Below are positions 34,984-43,886 of a stretch of DNA of 45,428 nt, one piece after another (position 1 is the first letter of the stretch; each line of letters begins with the position of its first letter). Position numbers and translations under genes: made by a program. Origin of the DNA: Ignavibacteria bacterium (GTDB lineage Bacteria; Bacteroidota; Ignavibacteria; Tepidaquicellales; OLB5); NCBI GenBank assembly GCA_014879675.1, contig JACSRQ010000096.1, forward strand, positions 1 through 45,428. The letters are read 5' to 3'. The notes below the pieces were generated by a model, which had not been told where the DNA came from, did not search any database, and worked only from the letters and a program-made list of their open reading frames with translations.

Positions 34984-37110
34984 ATGTTAAACAAAAAAAT
35001 TACAACTTTGATCTTCGGGATGTTGTTTATAGCAGGATCGCTTCAGGCGCAGATGTTCTGGAACCAGGCCGCGAGGTTTGACGGCACAAGCTACATCGCC
35101 TGCCCCAACTCGCTTGCAATGAACATAGTTGGCAGTGTAACAATGGAGGCATGGGTTTATCCCACAACAAGCACGGGTGTGCGCTACATTATCTTCAAAG
35201 GCAATGCAGGGCAGGGTTACTACCTGCGTATTAATTCAAACGGTACACTTACAATGGGAACCAACGGGCTGAACCGCGTAACCAGCGCAAGCACCGTGCC
35301 CGCGGGAAAGTGGACACATGTTGCCGCTTCATACAATGTAACAAACGATGCCTTCAGGATCTATATTAACAGCGTGCCCGAAGGCAGCTCGCTCTTCAAT
35401 AACCCGCCGGTTTCAAACACAGATTCGCTTTTCATCGGGAAATTCGGAGCGAACACATTTACCGGGCTGATTGATGAAGTGCGTATATGGACTAAAGAAG
35501 TCCCGCAAACCGATATCCGTAAGAATATGCGTACATCACTTGCATTAGCAAGCGGCAAATATACCTCGCTGTTGTTTTCGCTGCCTTTTCAGCGTGTGAA
35601 TAACGCCGGTACTAATTTTTCAATACAGGAATTATCATTCAACCCGGTTGGAACTACACCCACATATAACCGCGGCGTTACGGCTGCAAATTTTGCCAAT
35701 GCTCCTTCAGACTATCTATACAGCAACGATGCGCTGGAGTTTGACGGCGACTATGATTCATACGCAGCCATACCTTCCAACGGGCTAAACAACCTGAACG
35801 GGGCAATGACCCTTGAAGCATGGATAAATGTAGATGGAGCTTCAGCTGTAACCCAATACATATTTCACAAGTATATCGGCGGGCTGGGCTACAGAATGCT
35901 TGTTACAAACAGCATGAAGCTGGGAGTGCTGATAAACGGTTCCTCGTATGAAAGCTCTCAAACTTTGTTCACTTCAAGGTGGTATCACGTTGCATGGGTG
36001 ATCTCAGCCTCCGGGGCAACTTCACTTTATATTAACGGTGTGCTTGATTCATACATTGCGGCAACCGGTTTCCCAACGGCACACAATGATTCACTATATA
36101 TCGGGCGCGGATTCAAAGGCTATATTGATGAAGTACGCATGTTTAAATACGAACGCACAGCTGATGATATCAAAAAATTCATCGATATGCCGATGGAACA
36201 ATCAAACATGCCTGCCGGCGAAAGCTTCGTATTTAATCTTGACGGTACCGCATGGGCTAACGGCGGCATCCAGTTCTTTTACCTGAGGGGCAACGCTGGA
36301 TTTACAGCGCCGGCCGCTTTACAAAGAACCACATCGCCGCTTGTAAGAGCAGAAGGATACAGCTTCCAGGAAGGATTCTACAAAGTACGACATTACCGCA
36401 GGATCCCGGAAGGCAATTCAACAGGCGACATGCTTGATGACTCAATCTTTATTCCCGATAATGTTACTATAAACGATATCAATGTTCATCTCGCGTTAAA
36501 TCACGGGAATATCCCCGAGCTTGAGATAAAGATAGTTTCCCCTTCGGGAACTGAGTTTCTTTTAATGAACAACATCGGGCTGCTTGGTACTTCTACAAAC
36601 GTGGCAACGATATTTGATGACCAGGCCGATAGCACTCTTGCCGATGATAAGTTCATACACATTTCACCGCGCATCAAACCGCAGTCTAGTATTAATTTTG
36701 TCTTCCAGGGGCAAAACGCGGCGGGTGTATGGAAGCTGAAGATCAGGGATATGGCAGGCGTGAGCGGAGGTTCGCTTTCATCATGGGGCATACAGATCAA
36801 TAATTCGCCCGTAATTGGAATTCAGAACATTTCAGGCGAAGTGCCGGAGAAGTTTTCGCTTGGGCAGAATTATCCGAACCCGTTTAATCCAATGACGAAT
36901 ATCGGATTGCGGATTGCCGATTTCGGATTTGTATCATTGAAAGTTTTTGATATCACGGGCAAGGAAGTCGCAGTGCTTGTAAATGAAGAGCTCAATGCGG
37001 GAGTGTATAATGTAGATTTTGATGCGTCGCATCTTTCGAGCGGTACATACTTTTACAGAATGGAAACTGCCGGATTTAGTGATGTAAAAAAGATGATTGT
37101 AATAAAGTAA
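34984..37110 (+). CDS. Secreted LamG / P-domain protein with T9SS sorting domain
   Basis: 708 residues. Signal peptide to ~22 (GSLQAQ). Two LamG/concanavalin-like domains: ~28-185 (ARFDGTSYIACP, MEAWVYPTTS, FTGLIDEVRIWTKE) and ~248-395 (LEFDGDYDSYAAIP, LEAWINVDG, KGYIDEVRMFKYER). A linker follows, then a proprotein-convertase P-like domain at ~485-610 (DNVTINDINVHLALNHGN, LEIKIVSPSGTEF, GVWKLKIRDMAG, WGIQIN). Last ~90 residues are a T9SS type A domain ending KKMIVIK. LamG and P domains bind ligands or pack against proteases, but no protease domain is present. AGGAG about ten bases before the ATG. 114 bases after SBBP-2. Confidence 0.92.
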   Translation: MLNKKITTLIFGMLFIAGSLQAQMFWNQAARFDGTSYIACPNSLAMNIVGSVTMEAWVYPTTSTGVRYIIFKGNAGQGYYLRINSNGTLTMGTNGLNRVTSASTVPAGKWTHVAASYNVTNDAFRIYINSVPEGSSLFNNPPVSNTDSLFIGKFGANTFTGLIDEVRIWTKEVPQTDIRKNMRTSLALASGKYTSLLFSLPFQRVNNAGTNFSIQELSFNPVGTTPTYNRGVTAANFANAPSDYLYSNDALEFDGDYDSYAAIPSNGLNNLNGAMTLEAWINVDGASAVTQYIFHKYIGGLGYRMLVTNSMKLGVLINGSSYESSQTLFTSRWYHVAWVISASGATSLYINGVLDSYIAATGFPTAHNDSLYIGRGFKGYIDEVRMFKYERTADDIKKFIDMPMEQSNMPAGESFVFNLDGTAWANGGIQFFYLRGNAGFTAPAALQRTTSPLVRAEGYSFQEGFYKVRHYRRIPEGNSTGDMLDDSIFIPDNVTINDINVHLALNHGNIPELEIKIVSPSGTEFLLMNNIGLLGTSTNVATIFDDQADSTLADDKFIHISPRIKPQSSINFVFQGQNAAGVWKLKIRDMAGVSGGSLSSWGIQINNSPVIGIQNISGEVPEKFSLGQNYPNPFNPMTNIGLRIADFGFVSLKVFDITGKEVAVLVNEELNAGVYNVDFDASHLSSGTYFYRMETAGFSDVKKMIVIK

Positions 37111-37265
37111 TGTCAAACATGAAAACTTTCAAAAAGCGAACTGCCTGTGGCAGTCAAGAGGTCAGGCGTGAGACGTGAAATGCAGAATACTTCTCGTTCC
37201 CAAGCTCCAGCTTGGGAATGGGAAAGCAGTGGGATAGGAATTACAACCAGGCAGAGTGAACAACA
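37111..37265. repeat. Post-gene repeat tract
   Basis: GAAAACTTTCAAAAAGCGAA followed by AGTCAAGAGGTCAGGCGTGA resembles 12160-12200 and 38970-39020; then TCGTTCCCAAGCTCCAGCTT (hairpin, about 37192-37217). No gene. Confidence 0.6.
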
Positions 37266-37276
37266 AGGTAATTAAG

Positions 37277-37305
37277 TTAACATTATAGCCACATCCTGTT
37301 ATAAT
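37277..37305 (+). promoter_or_regulatory. Promoter of SBBP-3 (duplicated leader)
   Basis: TTAACA (37277-37282), 17 bases, TATAAT (37300-37305), a classical sigma-70-like arrangement. The leader that follows (TAATGGAATGGCAAGAAGGA) is repeated almost exactly at 39086-39110 before SBBP-4. Confidence 0.6.
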
Positions 37306-37329
37306 GGAATGGCAAGAAGGAGCAGCGAA

Positions 37330-38961
37330 ATGAAAACAATATTTATACTAACCACACTGATAGTAATTACATCTGTCAACATCTACTCACAGGTAAGCGA
37401 AGAGTGGGTAAAAAGATATACCAGCTCAGGCGATCAGGATGACAGGGGAAGTGATGTGGTAACTGATGCTGCGGGAAATGTGTATGTTACGGGCACCGTG
37501 CGCGGCCTGTTCGGGGATGCCAACTTCTACACCATAAAATACGATGCGGCCGGAACTGTTTTATGGGCCAAAAGCTATGATGGCGGCGCTTTGGAAGACG
37601 ATAATGCAAAAGCTGTTGTGGTTGACGGCTCAGGGAATGTATATGTAACCGGAAGTTCACGCCTCACCGATTCCACGGCTTTAACTTTTGCAACAATAAA
37701 ATACAATTCAGCCGGCACGCAGCAATGGGTTAGATATACAAACCAGGGCAATGATTCGCCGATGGATCTGAAAGTTGATGCCGCAGGAAATATTTATGTT
37801 ACCGGATACCTGTTGTTTCATCCTTATGGCAGGGTAGTAACTGTAAAATATAATTCAGCCGGCACGCAGCAGTGGCTGGCAAACTATAATCCGATAGTCA
37901 ATAGCTTTTACGGCGGTTACTTCCTGGAAGTCGATGTAGCAGGTAACGTTTATATCGGCGGTCACCAGGGCGCAATTGATAACGGCACAATACATTTGCT
38001 AAAATATAACTCTTCGGGCACTTTTCAGTGGGTAAGAACATACGCTTCAGGCGGAACGATCGGTATGGGTGATATGGTAAACGATATGGCTATTGACGCA
38101 TCCGGAAATATATATTTAGCCGGCCAGGTAAAAGGAATGTCGGGCAGTACAGGTCCGGATATGGTTACCCTGAAGTATAACTCCGCCGGCACATTACAAT
38201 GGGCACAAAAATTCAACGGCACCGCAAACGGCAGCGATATCGGGAGATGTCTTGTGGTAGATGCTTCGGGGAATGTATATACCGGAGGCTCTGCAACACC
38301 CACGGGCGGAAATCTCGATATCGGCCTGGTGAAATATAATTCCGCTGGCACACAGCAATGGGTAAAATATTACAACGGCCCGGGAAATTCGAGTGACGCG
38401 GCAACCGATGTTATACTTGATGCCGCAGGAAATGTTTTCCTAACCGGCAATTGGGTGGGACTCGGCACCGGGAATAACTATTTCACAATGAGGTTTAATC
38501 CTGCCGGCACACAGGTTTGGTCACAATCCTACCTCGGCCCGGGCAATACACATGATTACTCGTACGCAATTGCCCTTGGCAATAACGGGGCGGTGTATAT
38601 TACCGGCATGAGCGAAGGCAGCGGTTCGGGTTATGACTACGCAACCGTAAAATACGGGCAAACAGTTGGGGTGGTAAATATCGGTTCGGAAATTCCGTCT
38701 GAGTTTTCGCTGGGGCAGAATTATCCGAACCCGTTTAATCCAATGACGAATATCGGATTGCGGATTGCTGATTTCGGATTTGTGTCATTGAAAATATATG
38801 ACGCCGCAGGAAAAGAAGTCGCTGTGTTGGTGAATCAGGAGTTGAATGCAGGCATCTATAATGTAGATTTTGATGCGTCCAATCTAAGCAGCGGTACATA
38901 CTTTTACAGAATGGAAACTGCGGAATTTAGTGATGTGAAAAAGATGATAGTGGTAAAATAA
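37330..38961 (+). CDS. Secreted SBBP-repeat beta-propeller protein with T9SS sorting domain (3)
   Basis: 543 residues from ATG at 37330, seven bases after AAGGAG (37317-37322). The in-frame ATG at 37309 is rejected since the Shine-Dalgarno sequence lies inside it and the promoter would leave almost no leader. Signal peptide to about NIYSQ. Nine or so SBBP repeats (VDGSGNVYVTGSS, TIKYNSAGTQQWVxYxNG). T9SS type A domain GQNYPNPFNPMTNIGLRIAD to KKMIVVK. It shares its promoter and leader with the next gene, so the two look like a tandem duplication that has diverged in the repeats. Confidence 0.9.
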   Translation: MKTIFILTTLIVITSVNIYSQVSEEWVKRYTSSGDQDDRGSDVVTDAAGNVYVTGTVRGLFGDANFYTIKYDAAGTVLWAKSYDGGALEDDNAKAVVVDGSGNVYVTGSSRLTDSTALTFATIKYNSAGTQQWVRYTNQGNDSPMDLKVDAAGNIYVTGYLLFHPYGRVVTVKYNSAGTQQWLANYNPIVNSFYGGYFLEVDVAGNVYIGGHQGAIDNGTIHLLKYNSSGTFQWVRTYASGGTIGMGDMVNDMAIDASGNIYLAGQVKGMSGSTGPDMVTLKYNSAGTLQWAQKFNGTANGSDIGRCLVVDASGNVYTGGSATPTGGNLDIGLVKYNSAGTQQWVKYYNGPGNSSDAATDVILDAAGNVFLTGNWVGLGTGNNYFTMRFNPAGTQVWSQSYLGPGNTHDYSYAIALGNNGAVYITGMSEGSGSGYDYATVKYGQTVGVVNIGSEIPSEFSLGQNYPNPFNPMTNIGLRIADFGFVSLKIYDAAGKEVAVLVNQELNAGIYNVDFDASNLSSGTYFYRMETAEFSDVKKMIVVK

Positions 38962-39061
38962 TATCCAACGTGAAATGTCAAAACTTTCAAAAAGCGAAAG
39001 TCAGGCGTGAAATGTGATAATTGAAACAAAATCAGTTTTTGGTAAACATTTAAGAAATGAA

Positions 39062-39091
39062 CTAACATTATAGCCACATCCTGTTTATAAT
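39062..39091 (+). promoter_or_regulatory. Promoter of SBBP-4 (duplicated leader)
   Basis: CTAACA (39062-39067), 18 bases, TATAAT (39086-39091). ACATTATAGCCACATCCTGT is shared with the SBBP-3 promoter, with one extra T before TATAAT. Confidence 0.55.
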
Positions 39092-39116
39092 GGAATGGCA
39101 AGAAGGAGCAGCAAAA

Positions 39117-40751
39117 ATGAAAACAATAATTATGCTTTGCATACTGCTTGTAGCAGCAGTTAATATAAATTCACAGGTAAGCCAGGAGTGGGAGCAAAGA
39201 TATAATGGGTCGGGAAATGGTGTTGATGTGGCAAATTCTATGGCTGTTGATGCATCAGGGAATGTGTATGTAACGGGTTACAGCACAGGAAGCGGAACAA
39301 GTAAAGACTATGTAACGATAAAATACAACTCTACAGGTGTGCAGCAATGGGTTCGAATTTATAACGGACCTGTCAATGGTGCCGACGAAGCACACTCAAT
39401 AGCTGTTGATGCCAATGGCAACGTGTATGTTGCCGGCTATAGTCTGGGAAACGGTACAGGTGTTGATTATTTAACTATAAAATATAATTCTACAGGTGTA
39501 CCGCTATGGGTACAAAGATATGGCGGACCGGGCAATGTTCCTGACGAAGCATATTCAATAGCTGTTGACGCTTTGAGCAATGTGTATGTAACGGGTTACA
39601 GCACGGGTAACGGAACGGGAGACTATGTAACTATAAAATACAATTCATCAGGCACGCAGCAATGGGCACAAAGATATGACGGAACGGGAAATAATATCGA
39701 CCTGGCAAAGTCGATAGCTGTTGATGCCGCAGGAAATGTGTATGTTACAGGTCACAGCATGGGAAGCGGAACAGATGAAGACTACGCGACTATTAAATAC
39801 AATTCTGCGGGCAACATCCAGTGGATTCAAAGATATAACGGACCGGGAAACAATCTTGACAGGGCACATACAATAGCTGTTGACGCCGCTGGGAATGTGT
39901 ACGTTAATGGTTACAGTACGGGCAACGGAACAAGTTTAGACTATGCGACAATAAAATACAATTCAACCGGTGTGCAGCAATGGATACAAAGATACAACGG
40001 GCCGCTGGGTAATGGCAGCGATGTTGCGTATGCAATGGCTATTGACGTCGCAGGAAATGTGTATGTCACGGGTTACAGCCAGGAAAGCGGAAATCTTAAT
40101 GATCTTGATTATTCGACTATAAAATACAGTTCTGCAGGCGTGCAGCAGTGGGTCCAAAGATATCACGCGCTCTCAACGGGTTCAAGTATAGCAAGCTCAA
40201 TAGCTGTTGATATATCGGGGAACGTGTATATAACGGGGGAAAGCGAGGGATTAATAACTGGTCGAGATTATGCGACAATAAAATACAATTCAACCGGTGT
40301 GCAGCAATGGATAAAAAGATATAACGGACCCAGCAATGGCATTGATGGAGCAAATTCGTTGGCTATAGATGCTTCGGGGAATGTTTATGTTACAGGGGTT
40401 AGTGCAGGACTAGGGACAAACAATGACTATTTAACAATAAAATATTCACAGCCGGTCGGCATTACCCCAATCACCACAGAAATACCGGAAAGGTTTTCGC
40501 TTGGGCAGAATTACCCGAACCCGTTTAACCCAATTACGAATATCGGATTGCGGGTTGCTGATTTCGGATTTGTGTCTTTGAAAGTATTTGACATAACAGG
40601 AAAAGAAGTCGCTGTACTGGTGAATGAAGTGCTGAATGCGGGAGTATATAATGTAGATTTCGATGCATCCAATCTTTCGAGTGGCACATATTTTTACAGA
40701 ATGGAAACAGCGGGATTCAGTGATGTGAAGAAGATGGTAGTGGTTAAATAG
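39117..40751 (+). CDS. Secreted SBBP-repeat beta-propeller protein with T9SS sorting domain (4)
   Basis: 544 residues from ATG at 39117, eight bases after AAGGAG (39103-39108); an upstream ATG at 39090 overlaps the promoter. Signal peptide to about NINSQ. Eight very regular repeats of ~52 residues (AVDASGNVYVTGYSTGSGT, DYVTIKYNSTGVQQWVQRYN), more alike at the DNA level than in the other SBBP proteins, suggesting recent repeat expansion. T9SS type A domain GQNYPNPFNPITNIGLRVAD to KKMVVVK. Probably a surface or released propeller; ligand unknown. Confidence 0.9.
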   Translation: MKTIIMLCILLVAAVNINSQVSQEWEQRYNGSGNGVDVANSMAVDASGNVYVTGYSTGSGTSKDYVTIKYNSTGVQQWVRIYNGPVNGADEAHSIAVDANGNVYVAGYSLGNGTGVDYLTIKYNSTGVPLWVQRYGGPGNVPDEAYSIAVDALSNVYVTGYSTGNGTGDYVTIKYNSSGTQQWAQRYDGTGNNIDLAKSIAVDAAGNVYVTGHSMGSGTDEDYATIKYNSAGNIQWIQRYNGPGNNLDRAHTIAVDAAGNVYVNGYSTGNGTSLDYATIKYNSTGVQQWIQRYNGPLGNGSDVAYAMAIDVAGNVYVTGYSQESGNLNDLDYSTIKYSSAGVQQWVQRYHALSTGSSIASSIAVDISGNVYITGESEGLITGRDYATIKYNSTGVQQWIKRYNGPSNGIDGANSLAIDASGNVYVTGVSAGLGTNNDYLTIKYSQPVGITPITTEIPERFSLGQNYPNPFNPITNIGLRVADFGFVSLKVFDITGKEVAVLVNEVLNAGVYNVDFDASNLSSGTYFYRMETAGFSDVKKMVVVK

Positions 40752-40848
40752 ACCCATCCCTATTCCGCCTGACTGCTTTTGCGGTTCCCCGAAGGATATA
40801 GGAATAAATATCTATAAAGAAAAGCGTATAGGAAAGAGTAAACATAAA

Positions 40849-41949
40849 ATGAAAACAATAATAGTATTAATAACATTAGTTATCCTCTCAACGGGAATAT
40901 TGGGCCAGAATATCAACGGTAAACTTGGCACGGGCGGCCAGTTCATACTAAGAGATACAAACAATACTTTCCTTACGCTGCCGCAATCAACCGGTTACCT
41001 GAACCTGAACCGCAGTTTGGTGCTGCCAAACACTACGGGCTCAACAATTGGTGTAATATACAAAGGTGCCGAGAGGCTGCTTCATGATTACGGGACTAAC
41101 AATCTATTCCTGGGAATTAATGCCGGTAATTTTACCATGACGGGCCTGGGGAATCTGGTGATCGGTAATAATGCGCTTGATAACAACACTACCGGAATAT
41201 ACAATACCTCTTTGGGAGTGCAAAGCCTCACAGATAATACCACAGGAGATAACAATACAGCGCTTGGTTACCAAACTTTAGCCGGAAATATTTCAGGTGA
41301 TAACAATACAGCAGGCGGCCACCTCTCTCTTTCCTCCAACACTTCCGGAGTTGGGAACACAGCTTTTGGATTCCGCAGTTTATTAGGAAATACAACAGGT
41401 ACAAATAACATAGCTATTGGAATTAATGCCGGCAGCACAATTACAACGGGCTCAAACAACATAGCCATAGGCAACGGTACAAATGTGCCGACGGGTACAT
41501 CAAGCAATCAGGTGAGAATAGGAAATACATCTATTACATATGCAGGCATTCAGGTTGCGTGGACTATCACCAGCGATATGAGGCTGAAACAAAACATAAA
41601 AAATTCAGATCTTGGGCTCGGTTTCATCTGTAAGCTCAGGCCTGTATCATACATCCGCCTGAATGATGAATCACAAAGCACTGAATATGGTTTTATCTCA
41701 CAGGAAGTAGATGATCTATTGAAGGAAGTTTCCCCGGAAAAAACAGGGATGATCTCGGTTGATAACGAGAATACATACAGTCTGCGGTATAACGATCTGA
41801 TCGCTCCGATGGTAAAAGCTATTCAGGAACTGAAGGCGGAAAACGATAAATTAAAGAACGAACACGAAGATCTTGAGTTGCGTTTAAAGAAGCTGGAAGA
41901 AAAGTTGAATGTTTACTCGGCTCAACATGAAAACTCAACTGAGAAATAA
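40849..41949 (+). CDS. S74-type fibre protein (third copy)
   Basis: 366 residues. Signal peptide to about TGILGQ, then NGKLGTGGQFILRDTNNTF, as in the two operon copies. The shortest repeat array of the three: about six 17-residue units (NTALGYQTLAGNISGDN and variants). S74 domain begins TSDMRLKQNI with the Ser-x4-Lys dyad, followed by LGLGFICKLRPVSYI, YGFISQEVDDLL and LRYNDLIAPMVKAIQELKAE, then a coiled-coil end. No sorting domain. It is followed after 32 bases by the second small T9SS partner gene, repeating the order seen in the 16885-14951 operon. Confidence 0.88.
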   Translation: MKTIIVLITLVILSTGILGQNINGKLGTGGQFILRDTNNTFLTLPQSTGYLNLNRSLVLPNTTGSTIGVIYKGAERLLHDYGTNNLFLGINAGNFTMTGLGNLVIGNNALDNNTTGIYNTSLGVQSLTDNTTGDNNTALGYQTLAGNISGDNNTAGGHLSLSSNTSGVGNTAFGFRSLLGNTTGTNNIAIGINAGSTITTGSNNIAIGNGTNVPTGTSSNQVRIGNTSITYAGIQVAWTITSDMRLKQNIKNSDLGLGFICKLRPVSYIRLNDESQSTEYGFISQEVDDLLKEVSPEKTGMISVDNENTYSLRYNDLIAPMVKAIQELKAENDKLKNEHEDLELRLKKLEEKLNVYSAQHENSTEK

Positions 41950-41981
41950 TTTATTTAACGCTCAGAAAAATAAACTACAAA

Positions 41982-42458
41982 ATGAAAACTAAATTCTTCT
42001 TATTGTTCATCCTGTTCGGCAGCACAGTTTATTCTCAAAGTGTACTAACGCTTGACGCGGGAACATCGATGGGTGTATTAAATGGAACTGATCTTTGTGC
42101 AAACATTATTAACCCTACGGGGTTGTTGTATGGCGGCGGTACTATTTGCGGGAATTTGGTTTCGGTTGAACCTGTTGCCAGCAATGAAATACCGCGGGAG
42201 GTTGCTTTAACGCAGAATTACCCAAACCCGTTTAATCCAATGACGAACATCGGATTGCGGATTGCCGGTTTCGGATTTGTGTCGCTTAAAGTATTTGATT
42301 TAACAGGAAAAGAAGTGGCAGTGCTGGTGAATGAAGAATTGAATGCCGGAGTTTATAATGTTGATTTCGATGCGTCGAATCTTTCGAGCGGTACATATTT
42401 TTACAAAATGGAAACAGCGGGATTTAGCGAAGTGAAGAAGATGGTAGTGGTTAAATAG
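41982..42458 (+). CDS. Small T9SS-sorted partner protein of the S74 fibre (second copy)
   Basis: 158 residues. Signal peptide MKTKFFLLFILFGSTVYSQ. The N-domain SVLTLDAGTSMGVLNGTDLC and GLLYGGGTICGNLVSVEP is clearly homologous to the protein at 14951-15427, including both cysteines. Its sorting domain (TQNYPNPFNPMTNIGLRIAG to KKMVVVK) however is of the local plus-strand type, nearly identical in DNA to the SBBP and LamG genes, whereas the other copy has a different one. The sorting domain has therefore been exchanged while the N-domain was kept. Inferred surface anchor or adapter for the fibre upstream. Confidence 0.87.
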   Translation: MKTKFFLLFILFGSTVYSQSVLTLDAGTSMGVLNGTDLCANIINPTGLLYGGGTICGNLVSVEPVASNEIPREVALTQNYPNPFNPMTNIGLRIAGFGFVSLKVFDLTGKEVAVLVNEELNAGVYNVDFDASNLSSGTYFYKMETAGFSEVKKMVVVK

Positions 42459-42471
42459 ACCCCTCCCCCGT

Positions 42472-42535
42472 CCCCTCCCCGAAGGGGAGGGGGTTACATT
42501 AATTCTTCTCGTTCCCAAGCTCCGGCTTGGGAAAG
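42472..42535. repeat. GC-rich hairpin and palindromic repeat
   Basis: CCCCTCCCC-GAA-GGGGAGGGG (42472-42492), a perfect nine-pair stem just after the stop codon that could end transcription, followed by GTTCCCAAGCTCCGGCTTGG (from 42511). Confidence 0.75.
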
Positions 42536-42627
42536 GAAAACGATAAAGTGAGAAGGAATTAAGGAAGAATAAAAGTTTATAATATCTCAAATATATATAC
42601 CCGCTTATGCGGGAATGGGGTGGAAAA

Positions 42628-43188
42628 ATGAACACACAGAAATATGAGGATGCGATTGATAAAACCTTCAACACGGTTAACACTGTTTATAGTGCAGGCA
42701 GAAGAATTGGTTATGTTATGATGGGGCTCTTCTTTATGCTCATCAGCGTAATTTTGTTCGGTTGGGGAATTTACAGCTATATGGAAAAATCCGCAAATTT
42801 TGTAAATTACAAGAAAAGCGAAGGAACTGTCATCCGGATGCGCGAAGTGCCGCCAACTGATAACTCGGGGGAAACATACGCGCCTGTAATTAAATATAAA
42901 GATGCATCGGGAAAAGAATACACGTATGAATCAAAGCACTCCAGCGATCCGCCTGATTATAAAGTAGGCGAAAAAGTTCAGTTGATATACGATCCCGCCG
43001 ACCCGGGGGAAGTGTATGTTGATTCATTCCGCGAAAAATGGGTACTAACAATAGTGCTGTTCATTTGCGGTATAGTTGTCTTCCCGATAAGTATTTGGAT
43101 GATATACACAGGCTTCAGAAGGAACAAACCATCTGCGAGCAGCAACGTGAGTACCAATGGCTCAACATCGTATGTGAGTATGGGGTGA
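42628..43188 (+). CDS. DUF3592-type membrane protein
   Basis: 186 residues from ATG at 42628, placed behind GGGGTGG; the ATG at 42607 contains that ribosome-binding site in its own reading frame. Two membrane segments (about 31-53 and 142-164) flank a ~85-residue extracytoplasmic beta domain with SEGTVIRMREV, YAPVIKYKDASGKEYTYESK and VGEKVQLIYDPADPGEVYVD, the DUF3592 pattern. Function unknown. The C-tail is a serine/asparagine-rich stretch. A hypothetical gene follows after 125 bases. Confidence 0.82.
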   Translation: MNTQKYEDAIDKTFNTVNTVYSAGRRIGYVMMGLFFMLISVILFGWGIYSYMEKSANFVNYKKSEGTVIRMREVPPTDNSGETYAPVIKYKDASGKEYTYESKHSSDPPDYKVGEKVQLIYDPADPGEVYVDSFREKWVLTIVLFICGIVVFPISIWMIYTGFRRNKPSASSNVSTNGSTSYVSMG

Positions 43189-43194
43189 GTGAAG

Positions 43195-43250
43195 ATAATG
43201 TCAAAATCAAAATGACAAATGTCAAAATTGAAATGACAAACATGGCAAGT
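43195..43250. repeat. Degenerate GTCAAA/TGACAAA tract
   Basis: Repeats of the type AATGTCAAAATCAAAATGAC with a spacing of ten to twelve bases directly after the DUF3592 stop. Similar to the tracts at 43887 and 38962. Confidence 0.55.
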
Positions 43251-43313
43251 GGTAAACACACAAATTCTAAAAATAAAAACAGATACCCGCCTGTGCGGGC
43301 ATAATTAAACGAT

Positions 43314-43886
43314 ATGGGAATACTAAACAGCATATTCAAAGGATTTCACCAGGTGATAAACGGCGGCAAGGATGTACTTGCGCCGGTTGAAGGAATATCA
43401 TTCGATGACTGGGCGAAGGCAAACGCGCAGCTTGCCTCCGGCAAAACGGTGGAAGAGATCATAAAATCTTTGGGCGTTGACCGTCCACGGTGGGATAGAG
43501 CGAACGAAGAGTGGCTCGCGCGGCTGAAGAATGATAAAACATTCACACTTTCAATGAAATATGCATCCATCTTCAATGGCACTGCTGCGGGGAATCTGCC
43601 GCCGAAAAAAGAGTTCACCGAAAGCACTTACCCGATTGAAAAATACGCAGAGGTAACGGTGGCTATGGAATTCCTCGGTAAACAGGGCAGGGATGCGCAG
43701 GATGTGCTGAAGGATTTTGGATTAACGGTAGCGGATTACTCGAACTTAGGAAGTTATTATACAAAGAAGATATTTATGAGTCCGATGGGATTGGGAATGA
43801 AATTCCAGAACAGTATTATGGAGTACCGCGCGAAGTACGAGAAGATTATCCAGAATGACGGCACGCATGATGACCTGCAGTATTAG
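43314..43886 (+). CDS. Hypothetical cytoplasmic protein, DUF6620-like
   Basis: 190 residues. No signal peptide. PVEGISFDDWAKANAQLASG, VEEIIKSLGVDRPRWDRANE and EWLARLKNDKTFTLSMKYASIF match my memory of proteins named DUF6620; this is not certain. The second half (FTESTYPIEKYAEVTVAMEF, GKQGRDAQDVLKDFGLTVAD) looks like a repeat of the same helical hairpin (IEKY-E..A - LGx-xxD-x-VLKxxGL), so the protein may be two copies of one module. Follows DUF3592 on the same strand. Confidence 0.65.
   Translation: MGILNSIFKGFHQVINGGKDVLAPVEGISFDDWAKANAQLASGKTVEEIIKSLGVDRPRWDRANEEWLARLKNDKTFTLSMKYASIFNGTAAGNLPPKKEFTESTYPIEKYAEVTVAMEFLGKQGRDAQDVLKDFGLTVADYSNLGSYYTKKIFMSPMGLGMKFQNSIMEYRAKYEKIIQNDGTHDDLQY

Noticed and set aside
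36886-36930. GGATTGCGGATTGCCGATTT in the sorting domains as an inserted repeat.
   Set aside because: Aligned with the other T9SS domains it replaces the same number of residues (IKFSIPKTGAV versus IGLRIADFGFV), so it is a sequence variant, not an insertion.
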